64,000 nt of DNA, from contig KL647292.1 in assembly GCA_000727475.1 (NCBI GenBank), forward strand, positions 576,213-640,212. The letters run 5' to 3'. The notes under the pieces were generated by a model that saw only the letters and a list, made by a program, of their open reading frames with translations, made no database searches and had not been told where the DNA came from. Position 1 is the stretch's first letter. Each line of letters begins with the position of its first letter. Position numbers and translations under genes: made by a program. Shown one piece after another: positions 32,101-46,100 of this stretch. The DNA is from Sarcocystis neurona. Taxonomy: Eukaryota > Apicomplexa > Conoidasida > Eucoccidiorida > Sarcocystidae.

Positions 32101-35100
32101 GCAAGAAGCGTTGTTCGACGATGCTGCTGGTTGCTGCTAAAGTCGCCTGCGTCTTGGGGGAATCGTCGTGCTGTTTACCGGGCCCACTATCAGTGAGACT
32201 TCCACGTGCAAATCACAGAGGTCTCTTCCTTTTTCGAATGAGAACACACACGTGTAGTCTTCTTGGCTGTGGATTTCCATCCGTGTGTGACTCTCTTCGT
32301 TTGGGTAAATACGCGTGTGTGCACGCGGATCAGCACAGGGCTCACTTTTCTTGACGTCCGTACGTCTGTATATGAACGTATGTTTCTTCGTATCCATGTG
32401 CACATGTGCAAGTACGTACGTACATATATGTATACGGATGAACATATCTGTCACGTATATGTGTGTGTGGACGTGTGAATTTCTTTCTCTCGTGGATGTC
32501 TATATGTAGCATCTCTTCTGAAGAAGTTTTCAACCCTTTTCCGTACGACGGACGTCTGCACTTCAATACTTACGTGTATCTGTCAACACGCCTCCACCTG
32601 GGTACATATATATATATATATATATTTGCATGTATTCACAGGCCCAAATAGTAAAGGGACGCACAGAGAAGTAGAGCCACATATATGTATACGCAGGTGT
32701 ACACCTCTAGGTACGTGTGTACGCAGATATGCAGGGGGACACGGGCTTTTACGAAAATGTATTCGTCTACCCATTCATACGTATGTGCGTGTGTGCCCAC
32801 GTAGTGATACCTCCGCGTGAAAACACGTATGCGTAGGCGTACAGAGCTGTGTATATAGCCGTAGTTGTAAACCTCTGCAGACGCCTACAAGCTGTTCAGC
32901 TTTACGTACGTATATGCATACATACGTATATATATACGTATGTAGTATTCGTAGATCCTCATGTCCACGAATCTATCGGCGTGCATACTGCACTACAGCT
33001 TTGCATGTAGGTATCTCCTCTGCTGCCCTGGCCGTATTCGCAGAAGTAACACTTGCCCATGACTATGTATACTATCAGCAAAGTATATGTACACCCTCCC
33101 GGATCTCTGTATGTCTACGCGTGTAGCCGCCTGTCCTTACCTGTAGACACTTACACGTACACACACGCATTTATACATGTATATACACATGCTACATACA
33201 CATGTGGTAATATGCGTGCATATATATATATATATATGTAGGCGTGTGTGCGTGCGCGTGCTTCCTATATATATACATCTGTGCGAACTCGTGGCCTGTG
33301 TTTGAACATTTTGATCCCCCAGTACGTGTGTATGTACAGGAGTAAGTTATTGCCATGTTTTTATATCTGTTTCTGTCCACGTACGTGTGTAGTCGAAAAC
33401 TAGACTCCGTACGTACGTCCGTCTCACCTTTCTGTCTCTGTCTGTACGTGGACGGGCACTGTGTTGGTCGTGTCGCTCTCCTTTCCTTTTGGCGGAGTGT
33501 TGCCTGTGGACAGAGAAAAGCCCGTCAAAGTCGAAACACATAGGCAACGTATACATGTTTGTGCGTGTCTTTTTTTCCCCCCCCTTTTCTTAACGTGCGT
33601 GGGTGTGTCTGTGTGTGCGTCTGGCTTACACGCAATATATACATGTATGCATAGGTGTTTGCATGCATGTTGTTTCTCCTTTTCTGTTTCTTAGCCTGCG
33701 TGGGTGTGCGTCTGACGGATAGGCAATATAGGTGTGTGTTTGCTTGTGTGTTTTCTTCTTTCTCGTAGTCTGCGTGAGTGTGTGTGTGGGTGGGCGTCTT
33801 GCTTTCCTGGGAAAATGGGTGTTTGTTGCTGCAGATAGCAAAAACGGCGGTGCTGGCAGCGCGGATATATCAGCGGTCCTTCCGTCCTGACGCACAAGTC
33901 CCTGTTCCTCGACTCAATTTAGACTGGGTATTTTCGCTCCTGCCAAATTGATCTCCTCCTCTTCGGACACGTCTTTCTCTGCAAGTTCATCGCCGTCTGT
34001 TCATATTTCCGCCTTCCGCGCCTGTAGAGCTGCGCATCCTTTCCCTCCCACGTACATGTGTATATATGGCGACACGCGCTCGAGTATATCTGTAAAGGTT
34101 CTTGCACGTATATGTATACACGCACGTGCATGTTGGTCTCTCTCTCTTGACGTACACAGGCGCACGCGTAAAACTGCGAAGGTCCACACGTGTGTGGGGG
34201 AGTGGGTGGATTTCTCTGTATTAGTTGAACAGGGACGTGCACAGAGGGAAGGAAGAATTTCTTCCTGTAGACGAAAATACATGCGCGCTTATATTATGGA
34301 GCGAGAGAATATCTTCAGAGACACACGCACACATGTGTGTACATGGTCACACGAGCATTTGCCAAGTGTTTAATTTATTAACAAATGTTTATGAGACAAA
34401 TAGTAGGACTTGTGAGAGTGTACGTCCATGCTGTCTGGGCGAATGTTGCCTCGTTTTAACGCTTCCACCTATTTGCGCGTGTATGTGTCTGTCACTCTTT
34501 AGACTTCTATACGCACACAATACGTAAATGGCTACATGGATCTCATATCATTTCCTCTGAATTTTGTTGATCTAATGTATATACACATGTGTGTACAGAG
34601 CTGATCGATTGGAAGTCTGTATATACGTACGTAGTCGGTCAAAGGTGCACACACATCTACAAATGTGTGGATGTCTGTGTGATGAGAGAAGTGTCTAATG
34701 AAGGCGTGTATGTACACCCCAAGCATAGTGAAGGCATCTGTGTACACCCCACGAAGGCGTGTATGTACACCCCAAGCATAGTGAAGGCATCTGTGTACAC
34801 CCCACGAAGGCGTGTATGTACACCCCACGAAGGCGTGTATGTACACCCCACGAAGGCGTGCATGTACGTACACCTGAAGCACAATGAAGGCGTGTATGTA
34901 CACCCGAAGCAGAATAATTCCGTGTGAGTGTGAGTGTGCGTGGGTATGTATCTTGTTTGTTTGTGAAATTTTACGTGTGTGTGCCCTTCACGATGAAAAC
35001 TGACATCCTGCGCCTTTCTCGGTGGGCCTCTTCGTGACAGTGGAGATCCTCATCTGCTCGGATATGTGTACTCCGTCGCCGGACGTAGCGTGGAGACGCG

Positions 35101-38100
35101 TGCGTCTGGGCAACGATGTCTTCTTCACAGAAATCGTACGTTGTCTCGGTAAATGCGTCCACTTGGAGATGATCGTTTCAACATCCACACACATGTATCC
35201 CGTGACTGTTGAACAAAACGTTTGTCTATGTTTCTCTTCATAGTTTCCACATACTTAAGTTGGTAAAGACGTTCTTCTGTGGCTACCTATAATATCTGCA
35301 CACAGAGCAGTTAGAATGCGACGTAGAGTTGATATAGGCTGAAATGCCTCTCTGCGTATGTGCATCTATATATGTTGATCTATATGCGTCTCCATGTATG
35401 TGTAGATATATATATATATATATATGTGTATATATATGTATATGTGTGTACGTAGGTAAATACGTGTATTCTTCTCAATATTTGCATCTGGGTGTGTGTG
35501 TGGATTCCTGCTTCGTATGGAAACCCTTTTTGTGTATATATATATACATATGGGTGTACATGTATATATGCACATTTGTACATATGTATATATATGTATG
35601 TATATGTGTGTATATATATAAATCTGTATGTGTTTCTCTGTGTTTGTATCTGGGTGTGTTTATGGATTTTTGCTTCGTATAGGGAGCGAACTTCGCTGCA
35701 ATGCTCGGACTGGAGAACCCGGAAGCTTTTGAACTAATTCGACTGTACATGCTCCTGCATGCTGACCATGAAGGTTCACATCTACACCCATTCCTCACCT
35801 AATATTGTTCCAGTCGTCGAAGAAACAACACTAGAGAACTACTACAGGCACATATATTTATATGTGCATATCCGAATGTATATGCATGCGGGTGTCTCCG
35901 CGCGCGTGTGTCTCTATCGTTCCGTGTTTCTCTGTTCTTTCTTTCTGTCTCTTTAAACGCGTGTAGCCGCCCACGCGTCAGGGTGGAGAGGGAATTTCTT
36001 CTATAGGGGATGTAGGTATATACATATATACGGGTGGGTGTAGACGCCTGCTAGATGGATCTTCGTACATCCTTAGAAGTGTTCGTACAGACGCAGGTGC
36101 TGCGAGCTGCACAGGCCACATATCAGCATTCCTTCTGGACTGACGTCGTCACTCTTTTAAGAATTTTTACCACACTTGTGTGAGATTCTCCAGGAAAATC
36201 AAATCCTGCACACACACGTGTATGTCTAGTTGAATGTGTGTATATTTATATATGTATATGTATGTGTACACATGTAGGTGTCTGTCTCTCTCTCTGTAAA
36301 GCTCGCTATACATGCACATACGTATGTCAAAGAATAGGTGGATATATACGTATACATATATATATGCAGGTGTATATTTCTGTATATATGTGGCTATCTG
36401 CGAACGTCTACTCACACGTACGTGTGTATATACGTACGTTTTCGTGTGTCTCATATATACAGCGTAGGCGGACATATGTTGATATGCTCTTCTCCCGTCC
36501 ACACGTGTATGGAGAAATATGTGGACGTGGCTCTCTGTTTTCATATATGTGAACAGACGCTTCCCGCTTCTGTATAGAACTCTCGTGGAAACGTATACCT
36601 AGCTCGCCGCGCACATATATCTATATATGTCTATGTAGCTCGCCACGCATCTTATATATATATGTCTATATGTGTGTACCTATACGTAGCTCGCCGCGCA
36701 TATATATATGTTACATGTGTATGCGTGTGTAGCTAGTTGGCTTTCTGCTTGTGTATGCCTCTGTGTCGCTCTTTTTTCGTTCTCTTTGTGAATATTGCTG
36801 GCCGTACGTAAGCGTGTATTACTGCCTATGTATGCCCGTTTACACATATAGTAGGAGTCATAGGTCGTACGCATGCGTGTGTGTACATACGCTTCGTGCA
36901 GCAGCTACTTTTTCGCCGGTGGAGGGAGGGGAAGGACACGTCTCTCTTGGGGGGACGTCTCTCTGTGTGGGGTGCCACTAATAAATCAAGTCGTGCACTC
37001 GTCTGGACGTCTCTCCGCCTTTTTTGTCCCCCCCCCACCCCCCCCCGTCTTCGTGTCCTCGTCCACCGCCCCGTTTCCCTCTTGTTCTGCGCTCGTCGTC
37101 GTTTCCCTCGTCTTTTTGTGTGCGTCTCTTTTTGGGCCGCTTCTTCCGGCGTGTTGTATCTCATGTGTCTGTCTATTTTCTCGTCTTCCCGCGTCTCTTC
37201 TGCCTTTCTTCTTCTTCGTGTAGTTTTGTCTTCCGTCTTCGCTTCCGCTGCCTTTTTCACTGCAGGGGGCAACGTGTCTGCCCACGCCGCCCACGTCGCC
37301 GGCTCCGCCCTCTCTGATCTCTATCTTTCCACCGCAGCTGGTCTTGCTGGTCTTGCTGGTCAGGACGGCTTTCCTTTTTCGTCTTCAACCCGCCCCATCT
37401 TCGAAACGGTCTCCGTTACGTCTCATCTTCCTTTTCTTCTTTTTCATCTTCTTGATCTTCCTCCTCCTCTTCTTCGTCGTCATCGTCCTTTCTTCGGGGC
37501 GTATCCCAGGGCTACGGGGCAGAAAGAGTGTCTTTCTCTTTTTTTTTGCTGCTGCGTATAGAGGCGTTTTCTTTTCGTTTCTCCTCCAAAGTCTTCTCGA
37601 TATCTTCGTCATCGCTCCCGGTGCTGTGTCGAAAGCGAAGCTTCTTCGCTTTCCTTCTCTGGACCTTCCTCATACCCTCCTTTCTCTCTTTTCCTTCGTC
37701 TGTCTCTGTATCTGTCTCTACACACTCATACCTGTTTATATGTATATATACGTGTACGCATCTCTAAAGAAATAGACATGTAAACTTCTGTGCGTACACG
37801 TACGTCACTATCTCCACATACATGTATATATGTGTATGTACGTGTGCGTGATATATTCACGTATATCGATTCACGTATCTTTATATGAGTAGACGTACAT
37901 ATTTGTTAATGTGTATGTCTACGTATGGAGATGTGACTCTCTCTCTCTATGTGTATATATATCCCTTCATGTGTATCTGTCTCTTTCTCTCTGTATGTAT
38001 CTCTCTCTGCGTGTACACACTACATACGTATAAATATATACAAATATGCATGTATTTCTCTGTATGTGTGCATACACGTATATATTCAGCTCTCTCCGTA

Positions 38101-41100
38101 CGTAAATTGAGACAGGCATACATATATATATGTATATGTGATTATATCTATCTTTCTCTCTCTATGTATATATTTATTTGTATGTATATATGTATACACC
38201 TCAGTCGATACGCATATATCTGTGAATATGTACATACGTATCTGAGTATTCATCTATGAAGTTACAGATGTCTACGTGTGTAAGTATATGTGTACATACG
38301 CATCTGTGTCTGTCTCTCTGTCTCTCTCTGTATACACATCACTATATACATCTGCGTACATATATCCACATCTATCTATACGTGAGAACTTTCATCTACG
38401 TCCACATATATATATATGTATGTATTTGAAGATTTACATCTATATAGACATGTGTATACATGTATATGTGTGTACTTTTCTCTCTGTGTTTCGATACGTG
38501 TTTCTTTTTCTGTATATGTAAGTGTTACGTATATTTGTTTATGTGAGTATACCTGTCTGTGTATCTCTCTCTATATATCATTTTCCACATATGTTGAAGC
38601 ACGAGTATATGTGCATGTGTTTTCTTACGTCTGCGCAGAGATTTCCTAAATACTTTCTCTTGCCTTCTGCAGGTCCTTTGCATGGGCTCGCGAACCAGGA
38701 GTGTCTCAAGTGGCTACAAGGCGCACTGGCCGAATTAAAGGGAGAGGAGCCCACTCCGGAGCTTGTTAAGAAAATCGCTCAAGTAAGCAGTTTTCAGTCT
38801 TCCCCATGGTCTTTATGTCTTCAAGTAAGTGACTCTGTTCTAATACACATATATATGTCTGTGTGTATAGGGACATACATCTATCTATCTTCGTTGGTGA
38901 TATTCACGGGTAAATCCACACATACGTATCGACGTGCGTGTAAGTCGGAGTGTCTGTGCGGACGCCGGTCGTCGCGGTGTACGTACACCTGAGAGTGCTC
39001 CTTGTTGTTCAAGACCCGGATGTGTTCCACTCTCTCTCCCCCCACAGTGCCTTTTCTGCGTTGGCAAACGTGTGTCTCCGTCTCTCTGTCAGCTGCTTCT
39101 TCGTGTAAAACAACATGTCTTGCCCTTCCCTTTCTCTCTCTCTCAGACTGTCCTCTTCCTGCACCTTCCTCTCCTTTTTTCTCTCTTCTTTTGTGGCTCT
39201 TCTGGGCGTACCACCAACCACACACGTGACTACTTATATAAGGGCCCACGCAGGCTGACTTCATACGTGGCTGCCTGCGTCAGTCGTATATCCGACGACG
39301 TCGATCGTGCAGGTGGTGCGCAGGCATGCATTCCCCATGGGAAGTGTGTATGTCTCTTTGTGTAGGGGAAGCACATGCACATATTTAATTGTCGTGTGGA
39401 AAGTATAACTTTGTAGGTACAGGCGAAATAGATATGTGTGTGTATCCTGATATGGATAGATGTGTGTGTGTGTGGGTCTGTCTACATACTTAGAGAAAAC
39501 ATATGTCTCTGGACCCACCGACGGAAAATATGTATCTCTATTTGCGTGCATAAAAAGTGCTTTTCTGTATCCATGTATGTGGGAAGTCGACCTTCGTACT
39601 CGGCACGGTACCTCTGTGTCTCTCGAAAATGTATATGCATGTACGGGAAATATAGCTGTATACTCACATATATTTGGAGCATATATATATATGTATGGAA
39701 AATATACCTGTAACATATATATATATGTATATGTGGAAGATATATACGTATTCATATATATATATATAAAATATATATGCATCCGTATATATATATAGAT
39801 GAAAAATGTATCCGTATTCATATATATGTATATGTATGTATATGTGGGAAATATATCTGTAGATATATACATGTATATACATATATATATACATATATAA
39901 ATATATATATATATGGAAAACATATTTGTGCTCATTTGTACGGAAAAGATATATGCATCCGCGTATGTAGGGAATGTATCTGTCTTCATATATATAAGAT
40001 ATATCCTTACCCATATGTGAAGAAATGTACATACGTACGCACGCCCTATCCGTCTATGAGAAAGACATGTCTGTATTCATATATGAAAAATATATATTTT
40101 TTGTGGGTATCTATGTACCGGCTTTAAGCCAGCATATACGAAGACGTCGTCGATGTACCTACGCCTGTCCTCCACACACCCTAGGCAGAAAACCTCACCA
40201 CGCATGCGCACCTACGTATGCATATGTATATATATACGTATATATACATACATATACATACGCATATATATATATATATGTCTTACAGGTGTAAGTGTGA
40301 CGCAGTGCGTCGAATATGTAGACGTTTACATCTGACCGACTCTATGAATCTTCTTATCCCTACTTACATATACGCACAACCAATACGTCCACGTGTGACG
40401 ACCACGCACGTATGGCTATGCACATACACATATGTATATACATATACGTATATATCCACATATATACATGTATGTATAGATAGACACATACATATAGACA
40501 TATGCATATCCGTATATACGCATATCCACCAGTATAGCAGTGCGTGTTTGTGCGCGTTTGTGCACATACCACAGACACGCGTATACATAGACACGCCTGT
40601 AAGCTTCTATGGGCATTATATACGTATAAACGTAGATTTATTTATGTGTGTATATATGTGTGAACCCACTGCCTTTGGTTTTGTGTGAGGAAGTTCTCTT
40701 TCTTCAACTCGAGCGTTTTTGTCCCTCTCTCTGTCTCTCTGCCGTCGCTTGTTTTTTTATGTGACTCCGCCAGAAAACGCTGGAGCGTGGGCGGGTGATC
40801 CCGGGCTATGGCCACGCGGTGCTTCGCGTTACTGATCCTCGGCAAGTCTCCTTCTTCCGCTGCTTCTCTTCGAAGAGAAGAATTCTTCCTTTCTGCTGCC
40901 CTTTTCAGTTCACGTACACGCACGCATAGACGCATGCGGTCCTTCCATCTCTTCTCTCGAATCTCCGTTCTTCCGTCTCCCTGTCGCAGAACCTTTTGTG
41001 TCTGCCCTTCGCGCCTCCCTCTCCCTGCAGAAAATAAATGCATGCACATGCGTGCATAGGTACAAACCACCAACTGCTTGTATGTAAAGATCTACAGGAT

Positions 41101-44100
41101 GTCCGAAAATACGTATATGTGTGTAGATGTGGGGAGATAGAGAAGAGGAAGTTCTGCAGAGGGGTGGCGTCCGCTTCTGTGTATATAGGTAATGTGCAAC
41201 TCCGTGCGTATTTGTATATATGTGTATATATACATATATGTACACATATGTATGTAGCATAGAAAGATGGCAGCTGCTGTTGTATAGAGTTTATATGCAA
41301 ATGTATGTCTGTGTACGTGTAGTGGAAGTATGTTGACATGCCATTGTCGCACTCTGCAGAAGTTACACACACACACACACGAGACCTGAGAAAGGAATAT
41401 TTGTGTGAATTTGCACTTTTATGTAATCTTTGTGCAGCTAGACCTCTACAAACATATAACCCACACACAAGGTAAAGGAACCGCAGCTTCTACACGTATA
41501 TACATGTATGGGTATCTATACACATTCAATATATTCGTCTCTGAATACACATATACATAGGCGTATTATAGATATTGGGTGTACACATATATTTCCTCCG
41601 TTTGTGCTTCTTCGAAGAAATGTGCAATGGCACTCCTGCTTCTCTACGTGTATCCATAGGTGGGGTTGTCTGTACACGTGCCATATATATTTATAATATG
41701 TGTAGAGAGCTCTACACGTATACGTATGTGTACATATGTGTAGCTACACACGTATCTGTGTGGACCTCGGAATACGAAGAAGGAGGACGGTGAAGGCACA
41801 CAAGTCTCTTGTGCAAGAGAGACCTACAATCGGCGTGAGCAGTGTCTCATCTTCTGTGTATATGCATATGTATGTGTATGTATGTGTGTGTGTGTGGGCA
41901 ACAATATTCAGATTTCTGGTGCAGCGGAAATTTGCTTTAAAACATTTGAAAGGTGACAAACTCTTTCGGTAAGCAACTTTCTCGTCCTCCGAGGGAGACA
42001 CGCATACATATATATATAGGAGTGTGTACACATATGTGTGTACGTATATGAATGTGCACATATACATATATACATAAGTGTGTATATATTTATATGTGTG
42101 CGGGCGGTGTGTAGGGGAACGAAGGAGAGGAAGGTGTCTAGGTGAAGAGAGAGGAGAAAGAGAGAGACAGCGATACGCATGCAGATAAGAGGAGAAAGAG
42201 AGAGACAGCGATACGCATGCAGATAAGAGGAGAAAGAGAGAGACAGCGATACGCATGCAGATAAGAGAGAGATAGCGGTACGCATGCAGATAGGAGAGAG
42301 ATAGCGGTACGCATGCAGATAAGAGAGAGATAGCGATACGCATGCAGATACAGAGGTACACAAGAGAGAAAAGGGCGTCTTGAGAGAGGTAGTATTGTGG
42401 GCAGAAAGAGAGATAGAGAGGAAGAGAAATGTGGTACAACTGCATGAGTAGATTTGCAGATAAAAAGAGACATACAGGGAGAGAAGTGCGTGCCAATAGA
42501 GAAATATATCACTTTCCGTTCACCTGTAAAGGGGACCGCAGGCATACGTGTATCCACATATATGTCTGTGTAAAGGACAACATACATAAATTCGTATTGG
42601 CGGTAATTGGTAACATATATAATATACATTCAAGTGCGTAGTACAGCGCGCTGTCCATATATATATATATATATGCGGAGAGAGAAAGAGACACGCAGAG
42701 ATTGAGAGATACATAAACCTGTGTGCATGCATATGTGTACACATATATATATATATAATATTCTTATGGATCCCTATAAGAAAGAGAGACATCTTTGTAC
42801 GTACACATATATATATATATATATAAAGGTGTGTGCATGCATGCCATCGTATGTGGGTATATGTGTATTAATTCAATTTCATCTGACTAGTGTGCATGTG
42901 TATATTTACTTATTTATTGTAGTAATATAAGAGATGCCTTTGTACATCGGTGTCTACATGTGAATAATGTGTACTTGTATGGATGTCTACTTTTTCCATA
43001 CACGGTGTCTACGACTGTCTGCCCATATCTGTTCAAATGCAGAAGGGGGAACGGTGAGTAAATATTTCCTTACACTCGGATAGTAGATAATTCAATGCAG
43101 CTGACTTGATATAAATATATATTACGTCGTAGTAATTCATATATGTATATATATGCATATATCCACTAAATACTTGTATACATGTATACCTGTATATGTA
43201 TGTGTGTGTGTGTGTGAGTCTACATGTGCGAACATCGATATAAGTATGCGTTCACATGTTTATATATACGTTAGAATATATTTTATCCACTGCATATGAA
43301 ACATATGTATATATATATATGTATGTAATAGCCTTAGACGTGAAAACGTATCCTCCTGTATATATGTATGTGTCTGTATGCACACGCGTCATAGTGTATA
43401 TATATATATGAATGTATACATCCACAAATATATGTATATATGTATATACGTATCTAAACATATACATATATATTTGTGTATATAAGTATACATACATTTA
43501 CACGCATCACTGTATATACACGTATACATTCACACCTATACATATGTGTAAACATGTATGTATACACGTGTATACATACATATATACATATATATATGTA
43601 TGTACATATATACATCAATACGTATACGTCAGTACATACGCACATATCAATACATATATACGTACATATACATACATGCCTACATATATATGCGTATATA
43701 TATGTGTATGGTGGTGGCAATGATGTGTGTGTCAGGCTACTCGACGTTGCACACAAAGTCATCCCAGAAGTTCTGCTGGCGACAGGTGGGTCAAAAGAGA
43801 AGTCCGAAGATGAGGAAGAAGAATTTTTGGGACTTTTGTGTTTTTCGAAAGTCTTTTCTTCTCCTTTCCCTTCTCTTTTCTTCTTCTCTTCTTCGCAGTC
43901 TTCTCCTCCTTTTCTCTCCCGTTCCGGCCCTCTGTGGTTTTTTGTTTTCTCCATGTGTTACCGTCTGGCCTCTTCCACCTTGCTGCTGCTTCGTCTTCTC
44001 CTGTGCACTCTTCTACCCTGCTTCAATACATGCGTGTACATGTACATACCGTGGATGTGTGTCTCTGTATGCATGTACGCATAGATATATATATCAGTAT

Positions 44101-46068
44101 CCCTACATATACATACATATATATATATATATATGTATATATATAGCCTCTACGGCTATCTGTATTTATATATATACAGAGGGAGAGACACAGGTATAGA
44201 TATAGTCTCTTTCGTGCGTGCATGTATATATGCGTGAACATATATATATATATGTATAGCGTCCACGCTTATCTGTGTATGTATACGTATATATATACAC
44301 AGAGAGAAAGAGAGATATGGATATAGAAATGGTCTCTTCGGTGCATGCATCTATCTATGCGTGAACATATATGTATATATACGTATATGTATGTGGATAT
44401 CTCTACTCATATATATGTATATATATATAAGAGAGAGAGAAAGTCACTTTGGGTGTATATGTATATACATATGTATGTAGCCTGTCCCATGCATGCATCT
44501 CTACGTGTACGTGTATATATATATATATATATATGTCATGTATGTGGATATGCCTCTGCATGTATGTATATATATGTATGTGTAACATGTTTGCATATAC
44601 GTATATGCGACGCTATAGAGGTCCGTCTCGAACTTCATATACAGGAAGAATAGGAAGAGAGAGGAAAGAAAAAGACGGGTGTGCAGAAAGGAGAGATTCT
44701 CGTGAGTATATTTAGTAATTTATACACATACGAAGAGGAAAAGTACTCGAATCTTGAGAGGACCGTTGACGCGTCACCAATGCGTATGTTTTGCGTATGT
44801 GTTTCTGGCCTGTGCATCCACGTTATATACATACATATGTATATATGCGTAGAGACATGCCCACATATATATATATATATGCGTATACGGGGCTATACCC
44901 ACACGTATATGTGTATATATATACCTATATATATACGTAGACGAACATGCGTACCTGGAATTTATATTTATTTTACATATGTACACATATACATATATAT
45001 ATGTATATTTCTCTCTACCTCTCTCTCTCTATATATGTACGTATGTATGATAGTTGTAAAACTTCTAGTGAATGTGTGTATACGTGTGTAGGTGTGGGTG
45101 TGATAACGGAGAGGATGACGACGCACCGCATGGGCGGAACCACCGACGCGTGTTTTTTTTCAAAAATCAACATGTTGCCTTTTCCCGTGTTCTCCCGTTT
45201 GTTTGTTTGCCTGCATCTCTACTTTCTTCTTCTACTTTGTCTTCGTGCAGCCTTTTCTTCGTTACTGGCGTCCGTCTCCGTTCCTGTCTCGTCCGTCCTG
45301 CTGGTCGCTTCCCTCCTCTACTTGCGACGCGCCTTCTCCCCTCGCTGCTGCTGCGAGTGCCACGCGTCCTCCTGCTTCTCTTCCCGTTCAGTCGTACTGT
45401 TCCTGCTGCACGGCTTTTTCTTCTTGCTGCTGCTGCTGCTGGTACTTCTCTTTCTTCATGGTTCTGCTGCTTGTTTCCTTTTTTCCCTTCTTATTTCCCG
45501 TCCTTTTCTTTCTTCTGCCGCTCGTCTTCATGCCTGTTTAGCAGTCCTTCCTTCGGTACCCTTCTTTTTCCTACTTTTCTTCTTTACACTCATTCGGCAG
45601 CTTTATACTTGCTGCTAATGGTACTGCTGCTGCTGCTTTGCTCGTCTTGCTGCTGTCGGTCGTCCTGCTGCTGCCGATCCCTTTGTTCCTGCGGCTGCTG
45701 CTGCTTCGCCGACTGCTGGTGCTGCGGTCGGCGCTCCTTTCGCTGCTGACGTTGGTGCTGCAAGACCGCCGTTTTTCAGATGCTGCTATCGCTGCAATTT
45801 CTGCGGGTCCTGCGGCTGTTATGTCCTTGCGCTGCTGCCTCTACTACTTCTCCTTCTTCTCTTCCTCCTCTTCCACGTGTCGATGCTGCTGCCGTTGCTA
45901 TTACTGGCGTTGCTGCTGTTGCTGTCACTGCTGCTGTTGCTGTCACTGCTGCTGTTGCTGTCACTGCTGCTGTTGCTGTCACTGCTGCTGTTGCTGTCAC
46001 TGCTGCTGTTGCTGTCACTGCTGCTGTTGCTGTTACTGCTGTCATGGTTACTGCTGTTGCCGTTACTG

Positions 46069-46100
<32 letters not shown>

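Noticed and set aside
39261..39989. 242-codon minus-strand frame, Tyr/Ile/His-rich
   Set aside because: It is a translation of the AT minisatellite inside citrate synthase intron 7. It has no sequence complexity, and the intron is fixed by conserved exons on both sides.
41744..42496. 250-codon minus-strand frame with [14 protein letters not shown] repeats
   Set aside because: It arises from the GAGAGA/GCATGC minisatellite in intron 9. Repetition is at DNA level and all frames are open.
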